A DNA stretch of 13,461 nt, from assembly GCA_034678415.1 (NCBI GenBank), contig JAXDBV010000301.1, positions 1 through 13,461 on the forward strand, given 5' to 3'. The position numbers and the translations under genes were made by a program. The DNA comes from JAXDBV01 sp034678415 (GTDB lineage: Bacteria; Bacteroidota; Bacteroidia; Bacteroidales; VadinHA17). This document shows, one piece after another, positions 7,545-13,461 of the stretch. The notes below the pieces were generated by a model. That model was not told the origin of the DNA and did no database searches. It saw nothing but the letters and a program-made list of their open reading frames with translations. The stretch's first letter is position 1, and every line of letters begins with the position of its first letter.

Positions 7545-7585
7545 GCCGAAGGTTTCCTGACAGGAAAGCCGTCCGGCATTTTTTT
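7545..7585 (+). terminator. Second intrinsic terminator downstream of ffs
   Basis: The stem is GCCG (7545-7548), AA, GGTTTCCT (7551-7558), loop GAC, AGGAAA-G-CC (7562-7570), GTC, CGGC (7574-7577). One A and seven T (7579-7585) follow. The stem has a bulged G and an internal loop. It lies about 50 bp after the ffs terminator, with no gene between, so it may back up ffs or end a separate small transcript. An upstream hairpin (CGGCC 7516-7520 with GGCCG 7544-7548, enclosing CGGAT/ATCCG) would compete for its outer arm. Confidence 0.5.
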
Positions 7586-7815
7586 CTGTCCGATCCTATC
7601 CCATATCGCTTCATGGCCTCACCCGCCCATTTTTACACCGTTTCCGAAAACCTACAGAGACAATAAAGGTAAATTTTTCAACCATCATGCCGTTCTGTTT
7701 GTTATCTACCTGACCGCCTGTTTAGGCACAAACGAACATTTTTATGAGCCGTTGAGGGATGTGTTAACAGGTCCGTATCTCCGTAACATACCTCTTTAGG
7801 CATTGATTTTTTTTC
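7586..7815. other. Gene-free stretch between the ffs region and the aldolase gene
   Basis: No credible coding sequence, tRNA or mobile element is seen here. Open frames on both strands have no recognisable domain and no convincing start. The only notable items are one copy of an 11 bp direct repeat (CGTAACATACC, 7782-7792) and a TTTA (7795-7798) that could be a weak -33 element for the next gene. Confidence 0.5.
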
Positions 7816-7840
7816 TACTTTTGGCAAAACGTAACATACC
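7782..7840 (+). repeat. 11 bp direct repeat flanking the aldolase promoter
   Basis: CGTAACATACC occurs at 7782-7792 and again at 7830-7840, directly before the ATG, 48 bp apart start to start. The copies bracket the predicted -7 element. They may be paired sites for a regulator, or a chance match. Confidence 0.4.
7816..7823 (+). promoter_or_regulatory. Probable -7 promoter element for the aldolase gene
   Basis: TACTTTTG matches TAnnTTTG exactly and lies 17 bp before the ATG at 7841. The -33 partner is weak: TTTA at 7795-7798 sits 17 bp upstream where TTTG is expected. Confidence 0.5.
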
Positions 7841-8497
7841 ATGAAATTTTTTATTGACACCGCAAACCTCGATGAGATCAGGGAAGCACAGGCCCTGGGT
7901 ATTCTCGACGGGGTAACCACCAATCCCAGCCTGATGGCCAGGGAAGGGATCAGGGGCACTGACAATATTCATAACCATTATAAAACGATTTGCAGCATTG
8001 TTGACGGCGATGTAAGCGCTGAGGCGATATCCACCGATTATGAGGGGATGATCAGGGAAGGGATCACGTTGGCGGGACTTCATCCCCGCATTGTTGTCAA
8101 GATACCTGTCATCAAGGATGGGATACGGGCTATCAAATATCTTCATGGCAAGGGAATACGAACGAACTGCACCCTGATCTTCACCGCCGGACAGGCTGTT
8201 CTTGCGGCCAAAGCCGGTGCGACCTATGTCTCCCCCTTTATAGGCAGGCTTGATGATATCAGCGAGGACGGGGTGGAGCTGGTACGCCAGATCGTGGCTA
8301 TCTTCAAAACCTACGGATATAACACCGAGGTAATCTCCGCCTCGGTGCGTCATACCCGTCATATTATCCAGTGCATGGAAGCCGGAAGCCATGTGATCAC
8401 ATCGCCGCTGCAGCCCATCCTTGGTTTGCTGAAACATCCGCTCACCGACCAGGGACTGGCAAAATTCCTGGCCGATTACAAGAAGGTTAACGGTTAA
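7841..8497 (+). CDS. fsa: Fructose-6-phosphate aldolase / transaldolase-like protein
   Basis: A 218-residue cytoplasmic (beta/alpha)8 enzyme of the small transaldolase group (TalC/FSA). Members either cleave fructose 6-phosphate to dihydroxyacetone and glyceraldehyde 3-phosphate or act as transaldolase in the pentose phosphate pathway; sequence alone does not separate these safely. Family signs are the start MKFFIDTAN with D6, GVTTNPSL (24-31), the Schiff-base lysine K87 in RIVVKIP (83-89), and CTLIFTAGQA and YVSPFIGRLDD further on. The length is normal. It stands alone or heads a two-gene unit with the following YciO-like gene. If it is a transaldolase, it would affect the sedoheptulose 7-phosphate pool used by GmhA in this window, but that link is inference. 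Confidence 0.9.
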   Translation: MKFFIDTANLDEIREAQALGILDGVTTNPSLMAREGIRGTDNIHNHYKTICSIVDGDVSAEAISTDYEGMIREGITLAGLHPRIVVKIPVIKDGIRAIKYLHGKGIRTNCTLIFTAGQAVLAAKAGATYVSPFIGRLDDISEDGVELVRQIVAIFKTYGYNTEVISASVRHTRHIIQCMEAGSHVITSPLQPILGLLKHPLTDQGLAKFLADYKKVNG

Positions 8498-8501
8498 GAT
8501 G

Positions 8502-8535
8502 CCGGCACGAAGCTTTCAGGGATTTACCGTGCCGG
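8502..8535 (+). terminator. Hairpin just after the aldolase gene
   Basis: CCGGCACG (8502-8509) pairs perfectly with CGTGCCGG (8528-8535) across an 18 nt loop, starting 5 bp after the stop codon. No T-run follows, so it may be a weak or non-canonical terminator, or an mRNA-stabilising 3' hairpin. Confidence 0.35.
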
Positions 8536-8618
8536 ATACATTGCCTGACACAATATTTTCCGGCGGGGATTAAACAATATGTCGTTGAATTCAGTTATTA
8601 AGATAGAATTAGAGTAAG

Positions 8619-9233
8619 TTGCTGCTAAAGATCTATAATGAGAATCCGAGTCACCGGCATATCCTTCGGGTGATTGAAACGCTTGACAAGGGTGGTATAG
8701 CGATCTATCCCACCGATTCGGTATATGCCTTTGGTTGCGACATCATGCGCCCCAGGGCTATTGAGAAACTGATCAGGATCAAGGGCACCGATCCCAGGAA
8801 ACCTGATCTCTCACTCATTTGTTACGATATGAGCATGGTAGCCGAATATACAGGTATTCTCAATAATACCATCTTCAGGATCCTGAAAAAGAATCTCCCG
8901 GGGCCTTTCACGTTCATCCTTGCGGCAGGCAGCAAGGTACCAAAGATCTTTACGGCACGGAAAAAAACAGTGGGTATCAGGATCCCGGCCAATAATATCA
9001 TGAGAGAGATCGTACGTGAGCTGGGCCGCCCCGTCCTTACCACTTCCGTACACGATGATGATGAGATCATTGAATACACTACCGACCCGGAACTGATCTA
9101 CGAGAAATACCGGCACCTCGTTGATCTGGTGATCGACGGTGGCTATGGTAACAATGAACCGTCTACCATCATCGACTGCACAGGCGAGGTACCGGTCATT
9201 GTAAGACAGGGGCTGGGTGTTCTGGTGGAGTAA
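8619..9233 (+). CDS. YciO-type member of the TsaC/YrdC/Sua5 family
   Basis: A 204-residue single-domain protein of the family that includes TsaC, which makes threonylcarbamoyl-AMP for the t6A modification of tRNA. Family signs are KGGIAIYPTDSVYAFGCD (24-41), LPGPFTFIL (93-101) and VGIRIPAN (118-125). The C-terminal half resembles E. coli YciO: RPVLTTSV (137-144) stands where TsaC usually has a Ser-x-Asn motif, followed by an acidic stretch, DLVIDGGYG and STIIDCTGEVPVIVRQGLG. It may therefore be a YciO homologue rather than the true TC-AMP synthase. The start is TTG at 8619: an in-frame TAG lies at 8610-8612 and no ATG is available before the conserved region. It follows the aldolase by 121 bp with no clear promoter between. 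Confidence 0.85.
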   Translation: MLLKIYNENPSHRHILRVIETLDKGGIAIYPTDSVYAFGCDIMRPRAIEKLIRIKGTDPRKPDLSLICYDMSMVAEYTGILNNTIFRILKKNLPGPFTFILAAGSKVPKIFTARKKTVGIRIPANNIMREIVRELGRPVLTTSVHDDDEIIEYTTDPELIYEKYRHLVDLVIDGGYGNNEPSTIIDCTGEVPVIVRQGLGVLVE

Positions 9234-9310
9234 ACCCCGAGGATCGCAAGGACCTGAGCATACAGGGTAAACAGATTTCCCTCACTGCCCGGCAACTCGC
9301 CGGCAGCGGC

Positions 9311-9335
9311 AAAAAACGGAATGCATTTTTCCGTT
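9311..9335 (-). terminator. Intrinsic terminator for the arabinan-degradation genes
   Basis: On the minus strand a 7 bp stem, AACGGAA (9329-9335) with TTCCGTT (9315-9321), encloses a 7 nt loop. The stem's last two T and four more give a run of six T (9311-9316). It lies 50 bp beyond the stop of the GH51 gene. On the plus strand no T-run follows, so it serves the minus strand only. Confidence 0.7.
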
Positions 9336-9384
9336 CAGCGACGGTTGTCCCCCCGGATCAGTAATACCTGTTGTGTGTCCCTTA

Positions 9385-10974
9385 TTATTTGATCCTTCCC
9401 TTCAACAGGGTGAATGAGTGTGCAGGAAAGGAATAAACGATTTTTGTTCTGTTGGCCTTGATTTCGGGTTTTATGGATGTTTTTACATTCTCTTTCTCAA
9501 AGCTGTTCATGGCTTTTATTCCGGGACCGTTTACCTCGTAGACGTTGAAAATCCCCTCAAACTCACCCGTCTGGCAGATGATATCGGTGGTGATGGCTTT
9601 GTCCTTGTTTCTGTTCACCACGCACAGCACCACTTCGCCGTTATTGTATACGGCCGACACGTCGAGGTATGGCACATCGACTTGTTTTGTTTTGCTCTCG
9701 CCCAGCCCGATAAAGAATTCATCGGTGTCGTAGGTCTCGCAATCGACAAATACGTCGAGTGCGGTGCCTTTCACGTGACTGGCGAAGAGTGCGAGGGGGT
9801 AGTAAATGGTTTGCCGGAAGATCCCGTGATCTTCGGCCCAGATGGGGGCTATCACATTGACCAGTTGTGCCATGTTGGCCATCTTCACGATATCTGCATT
9901 ACGGATAAACACATTCAGGAATCCTGCGATCACCAGTGCATCCTCCAGGTTATACGGTTCCTCCAGGGCCCGTGTACCCTGCATGTGCTCATCGGTACGG
10001 GCGCGGTACCAGACATTATACTCATCCCATGCAATATAGACAGGATCACGGTTTCCTCTTTGTGCCCTCGTCATTTCTTCATGAATCATTCCCTTAACAA
10101 TCTTTGTGCGCTGTTCGCATACAAGCGGCGTAGAGAGGAAGTTATAGTAGTTATCGTCCGGGTTTCCCACATAGATATGCAGGGCTATATAATCGACCAC
10201 ATCGCGCAGTTCGCGGAGGATAGTACGGTTCCATTCATCGGGATTGGCGTTGGGGCGATAGTTGGATGAGCCGGCTGCAACCAGCTTGATATCGGGATCG
10301 GTAAGCTTCATGAGCTTGGCGGCTTCGCGGGCTTTCTTGCTGTAATCCTCGGCGCTGAGATGGCCCATCTGCCAGAAACCATCCATCTCGTTGCCCAGGC
10401 TCCAGTACTTGATATTATGCGGTTCAGCAAATCCATGTTTCTTACGCAACTCAGCGAAATACGGACCTTCCTTTACATTGCAGTATTCCACCCATTGCTG
10501 GGCCTCCTCGATGGTACCTGTACCCATGTTCACAGAGAAATAAGGCTCCGTTCCCACTTTACGGCAAAACCGGATAAACTCATTGGTGCCAAAAGTATTG
10601 GGTTCGAGCCTGGCCCACGCCAGCTCCAGCCGGGGGATTCTTTCTTCCACAGAACCCACACCATCGCGCCAGTGATAGTTGGAAACAAAGTTACCGCCGG
10701 GGTACCGTATTAGTGATACGTTCAGTTCCTTAACAGCTTCCAGTACATCTTTTCGGAATCCCTGCTCGTCGGATAAGGACGAACCCGGTTCATAGATACC
10801 ACCATACACACATCTTCCCAGGTGCTCGACGAAATTACCAAAGAGGTTCTTATCCACCTGTCCGATGGTTCGGTCAATGTCGATCTTGATCCTCGCATTC
10901 TGCGAGTTCAGTGCCATCGGGAAAAGAAAGCACAACAGGATCACAGCGCGAGCTTTAACTAATTTGCAATTCAT
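9385..10974 (-). CDS. Secreted GH51 alpha-L-arabinofuranosidase
   Basis: A 529-residue glycoside hydrolase family 51 enzyme, expected to release terminal alpha-L-arabinofuranosyl groups from arabinan or arabinoxylan fragments with retention. An N-terminal signal peptide is visible: basic MNCKLVKAR, a hydrophobic core (10-21), with cleavage around 24-27; there is no lipobox, so it is probably periplasmic. The (beta/alpha)8 domain carries the acid/base E196 in WSLGNEMDG (191-199) and the nucleophile E318 in IAWDEYNVWY (314-323). NFVEHLGRCVYGGIYEP (47-63) is typical of the family. The C-terminal beta domain runs from about 430. It is the last gene of a minus-strand cluster with two GH43 genes, separated from the nearer one by a very AT-rich 168 bp spacer. 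Confidence 0.93.
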   Translation of the reverse strand: MNCKLVKARAVILLCFLFPMALNSQNARIKIDIDRTIGQVDKNLFGNFVEHLGRCVYGGIYEPGSSLSDEQGFRKDVLEAVKELNVSLIRYPGGNFVSNYHWRDGVGSVEERIPRLELAWARLEPNTFGTNEFIRFCRKVGTEPYFSVNMGTGTIEEAQQWVEYCNVKEGPYFAELRKKHGFAEPHNIKYWSLGNEMDGFWQMGHLSAEDYSKKAREAAKLMKLTDPDIKLVAAGSSNYRPNANPDEWNRTILRELRDVVDYIALHIYVGNPDDNYYNFLSTPLVCEQRTKIVKGMIHEEMTRAQRGNRDPVYIAWDEYNVWYRARTDEHMQGTRALEEPYNLEDALVIAGFLNVFIRNADIVKMANMAQLVNVIAPIWAEDHGIFRQTIYYPLALFASHVKGTALDVFVDCETYDTDEFFIGLGESKTKQVDVPYLDVSAVYNNGEVVLCVVNRNKDKAITTDIICQTGEFEGIFNVYEVNGPGIKAMNSFEKENVKTSIKPEIKANRTKIVYSFPAHSFTLLKGRIK

Positions 10975-11142
10975 ATTAACATTATTTACATGTATATTAA
11001 ATTATTTAAGATTTGATTATCATTTATTAAAATGTTCCTTATTATTATTTTGATTCATTTATACTTATTTAAATATACCTTATATTTATTTAAATAGTCT
11101 TTTAATTTAACATAACTTCTTGTTCATTTTATTTTCCGGTTC
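10975..11142. other. Very AT-rich spacer with repeated TTATTTAAATA palindromes
   Basis: This gap between the second GH43 gene and the GH51 gene is far richer in A and T than the rest of the window and holds no gene. TTATTTAAATA occurs at 11065-11075 and 11086-11096, exactly 21 bp apart, and each copy contains the perfect palindrome TATTTAAATA. On the minus strand, TATATTTA (11070-11077) differs from the TAnnTTTG promoter element by its last base, but no TTTG partner is found. It could hold a regulated promoter for GH51. Confidence 0.45.
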
Positions 11143-12165
11143 TTACTCACTCACTACAACGGGCCATCCTTCTTCATCCCAGTCGAGCCTGTTAATCAGC
11201 AGTTTCGGTTTTCCGTTGTCATTGGCATCGTAGCCATGACAGATGATATAGTCCTGGCCGTCGAAGTGGTAAACGGCATTATGTCCGACGCCCGGCCAGT
11301 CTTTGTTTCCGGTGAGCACGGCTGTTCCTCCTCCATGGATCAATTTGAATCCGTTCCGGTCGATATAAGGGCCAGTGATCTTATCAGATCTTCCCACCAT
11401 CACCTTGTAGTTGCTTTCCAGTCCCCTGCAGCAAAAGTCGAACGACATGAAGAGGTAATAAAATCCTCCTTTCTTGAACAGGAAAGGTGCCTCGATGGAT
11501 CCTTCTCCGGCATCTCTCTCGTCGGTGTAATAGTCGCGGGGGCGGGCTGCCACGGTATGCCATTCCTGTGGCTCAGCCACTTTCAGCCGGCTCTGATCAA
11601 GCTTTACCAGTTTTATTCCATCCCAGAATGATCCGAACACCAGCCATGGTGTGCCGTCATTATCCGTCACCTGTTGGGGATCGATGGCGTTCCACATATC
11701 TCTTCCGGGGACAGACTGGATGAGCTTGCCATGATCCACCCACCGGTAATCCGGGCTCAGTGGGTCAAGGGTTTCATTGGTGGCGACACCGATACATGAG
11801 GTATTTTTCCCGAAGGCAGAAACGGAATAATACAGGTAATACCGGCCGTTATGGTACGATATATCGGGAGCCCAGGTATGACCGCGGTAGCCGGGCACTG
11901 CTTCAACGGCCCAGGAAGGAGGCTCGTCAAAAACAGGCTTCTCCCTGTTCCATTGTTTCATATCCTTTGATGACCATACGGAAATACCCATTCCCGTGCA
12001 GAACAGGTAGTAGGTATCGGCCTGTCTGATCATCACGGGATCGTGAACCTGTATTCTTTCCGTCTGGGCTTGGAGAAGAACCGGGGGCAGGATCATCAGG
12101 GTGGCAAGAACGCATCTGATGATTCGTCTCCGCCGGAAAACATGGTAGAAAACATTACAGTTCAT
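11143..12165 (-). CDS. Secreted GH43 enzyme of arabinanase type
   Basis: A 340-residue five-bladed beta-propeller glycoside hydrolase of family 43, probably endo-1,5-alpha-L-arabinanase or a related arabinan hydrolase. With the ATG at 12165 the protein starts MNCNVFYHVFRRRR, followed by a hydrophobic signal segment (about 16-32). Catalytic residues are D42 in VHDPV (base), D162 in NAIDPQ (pKa-tuning) and E225 in GSIEAPF (general acid); H295 in GVGHNA fits the arabinanase metal-site histidine. A longer reading from TTG at 12189 adds eight residues but would spoil the signal peptide start. It is a single-domain form, unlike its neighbour. It starts 42 bp after that neighbour's stop, so both are probably cotranscribed. 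Confidence 0.88.
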   Translation of the reverse strand: MNCNVFYHVFRRRRIIRCVLATLMILPPVLLQAQTERIQVHDPVMIRQADTYYLFCTGMGISVWSSKDMKQWNREKPVFDEPPSWAVEAVPGYRGHTWAPDISYHNGRYYLYYSVSAFGKNTSCIGVATNETLDPLSPDYRWVDHGKLIQSVPGRDMWNAIDPQQVTDNDGTPWLVFGSFWDGIKLVKLDQSRLKVAEPQEWHTVAARPRDYYTDERDAGEGSIEAPFLFKKGGFYYLFMSFDFCCRGLESNYKVMVGRSDKITGPYIDRNGFKLIHGGGTAVLTGNKDWPGVGHNAVYHFDGQDYIICHGYDANDNGKPKLLINRLDWDEEGWPVVVSE

Positions 12166-12207
12166 TTCCAATAGTAATAAATGCAACAAAAATCTTTCAT
12201 GGCCGGT

Positions 12208-13461
12208 TTATTCCACCTTCTTTCCCCACCCTGAGATGCCCTCATCCGTCATACCGGAGTATGCAATAGTCCTTTGTTCCCGTTCCCAGTCCCACTCATT
12301 GAAAACTCTGCATCGGAAGATATATTCTCCATTATTCAGGGTAAGAACAAGGATATTATTAGTGAACGACCATGTCGATTCAGGGGACCCATTCACCGTG
12401 CCGTTGGCTGCCAGGTCGATGGTAACCGATTCGTTGAAGGATGTTGTTTTCACCAGGCTGATGTGTTCCCATTTCCCGATGAGATCATCCGTGGTAAAAT
12501 CTGTTTGCGGCACATTGACATAGCGTTCAGGGGAGATGGTTGGCCAGCCCGATTCCGACCACAGCATCCTCCGGACATGAAGGTTCATCAAATATTTATT
12601 TTCACCCAGTCGGGCCTGGCTCACATAAAAATACTGTGTTCCCTCCCTGAGAAGCCCGCAATGGCCGAAACCCTGCCACCCGGAGTGGTAGTCATACCGG
12701 TACCGGGCGGTGATCATGGGGTAGTTATCTCCGGCAGCAGCCATATCATTTCCGTTGATATCGTAGTATGGACCTTCGGGCGTATCTGCCCGTCCCACTC
12801 TCACGTTGTAGTTATCTTCGAGCCAGTCGTACGAGACGAAGAGGAAATACTTGCCGATATCCGGATTATAGAGGATTTCCGCTCCCTCGACAGCATCCAT
12901 GAAACTACTCCTGAAAGCCACCAGTTTGCCTTTATCACCGGGATGCAGTATTTTCCCTGTTGACGGATCCAGTTCGACAATAAATATACCTGCGGAATAG
13001 GAACCATAGGTCATCCAGTGTCTGCCGTTTTGCTGGTCGACGATCACTGCCGGATCGATGGCGTTATAATTATCTTCGGGCAGGCATGAAATGACGATGC
13101 CTTCGTCGGTCCATGGTCCCTCGGGTGATGTACTTGTTGCCAGTGCAATACAGGCCAGTTTAAGCCCGTCGTTGCCCGGTACGGAATAATAGAGCCGATA
13201 GGTATTGTCGACCCTGATGATGAAAGGTGCCCAGAGGCCTAGCGGTTTGTATCCCTGCTGGTGTTCTTCCATAAAAGCCAGGGGTATGGGAGGGATGGTA
13301 CCGTTAAATACCCAACCGAGAAATTTCCAGTGCACAAGGTCTTTTGACCTGCGCCACATGATGCCGCACTTACCATTGGGGCCGTAGGCTACATCGGTAG
13401 AAAAGATGTAATAGTATTCACCCTGTTTAATGATCGTTGGATCATGAAGGTTGTAGGGTCC
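12208..13461 (-). CDS. GH43 arabinan hydrolase with extra C-terminal domain, N-terminus outside window
   Basis: 417 residues are visible and the frame is open to the window edge, so the signal peptide and first residues are missing. The propeller begins at once with NLHDPTII (catalytic base D7), continues to LWAPFIIRVDNTYRLYYS, NAIDPAV (D136), AVEGAEI (general acid E192) and GFGHCG (H267), all as expected for GH43 arabinan hydrolases. From about residue 324, DDLIGKWEHISL begins an extra beta-rich domain of about 95 residues, resembling the C-terminal domain found on some bacterial extracellular arabinanases. It is upstream of the second GH43 and the GH51 genes on the same strand. Endo or exo action cannot be decided from sequence. 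Confidence 0.88.
   Translation of the reverse strand, partial: GPYNLHDPTIIKQGEYYYIFSTDVAYGPNGKCGIMWRRSKDLVHWKFLGWVFNGTIPPIPLAFMEEHQQGYKPLGLWAPFIIRVDNTYRLYYSVPGNDGLKLACIALATSTSPEGPWTDEGIVISCLPEDNYNAIDPAVIVDQQNGRHWMTYGSYSAGIFIVELDPSTGKILHPGDKGKLVAFRSSFMDAVEGAEILYNPDIGKYFLFVSYDWLEDNYNVRVGRADTPEGPYYDINGNDMAAAGDNYPMITARYRYDYHSGWQGFGHCGLLREGTQYFYVSQARLGENKYLMNLHVRRMLWSESGWPTISPERYVNVPQTDFTTDDLIGKWEHISLVKTTSFNESVTIDLAANGTVNGSPESTWSFTNNILVLTLNNGEYIFRCRVFNEWDWEREQRTIAYSGMTDEGISGWGKKVE

Noticed and set aside
7533..7799. 88-residue open frame between ffs and the aldolase
   Set aside because: It starts at a TTG inside a predicted hairpin, crosses a terminator-like structure, and shows no domain or signal pattern.
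9289..9303. GC-rich hairpin CCGGC/GCCGG after the YciO-like gene as a + strand terminator
   Set aside because: A 5 bp stem without a following T-run; the nearby minus-strand terminator is much better supported.
9418..10269. 283-residue open frame on the + strand opposite GH51
   Set aside because: It lies wholly antisense to a gene with clear catalytic motifs, has no recognisable domain, and is cysteine/histidine-rich as expected from reverse-strand reading.
1..13461. CRISPR array, insertion sequence, tRNA or prophage genes
   Set aside because: No repeat-spacer pattern, transposase, terminal inverted repeats, integrase or tRNA-like sequence was seen on either strand.

Overview
This 13.5 kb window looks like chromosomal DNA from a member of the Bacteroidota, probably Bacteroidales. 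The evidence is Bacteroidota-type promoters (TTTG, then TAnnTTTG) in front of the SRP RNA and two genes, a DUF4199 membrane protein beside a family-2 glycosyltransferase, secreted arabinan-degrading GH51/GH43 enzymes with signal peptides, and a general lack of Shine-Dalgarno sequences. The species cannot be named from sequence alone.

Left block, + strand, 1-4534. The 3' part of miaA (tRNA modification) overlaps a Nudix hydrolase gene. A 60 bp gap with a near-perfect 20 bp palindrome leads into a tight run of four genes: a GT4-type glycosyltransferase, hddA (heptose 7-phosphate kinase), gmhA (sedoheptulose 7-phosphate isomerase) and hddC (heptose 1-phosphate guanylyltransferase). Together these supply three of the four steps from sedoheptulose 7-phosphate to GDP-D-glycero-alpha-D-manno-heptose. 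The phosphatase GmhB is not in the window.

Middle-left block, - strand, 4584-7282. This is a convergent operon read right to left: a DUF4199 membrane protein, a membrane-anchored GT2 of the polyprenyl-phosphate type, and a second GT4 enzyme that is a clear paralogue of the one in the heptose operon. The two operons end tail to tail, so the window carries a surface-glycan or lipopolysaccharide assembly neighbourhood.

Centre, 7283-9233, + strand. The small SRP RNA gene (ffs) has a textbook Bacteroidota promoter that diverges from the DUF4199 promoter. After ffs come about 350 bp without a gene, holding a second intrinsic terminator and a short direct repeat. Then come a fructose-6-phosphate aldolase/transaldolase-like gene and a YciO-type member of the TsaC/Sua5 family.

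Right block, - strand, 9385 to the window end. This is an arabinan-degradation cluster read right to left: a GH43 enzyme with an extra C-terminal domain (cut by the window edge), a second short GH43 enzyme of arabinanase type, a very AT-rich spacer, and a GH51 alpha-L-arabinofuranosidase followed by an intrinsic terminator. It is likely part of a polysaccharide utilisation locus that continues beyond the window. No mobile element, CRISPR array or tRNA was recognised. Most of the content is of known families; the less explained parts are the two divergent GT4 paralogues and several small non-coding motifs.
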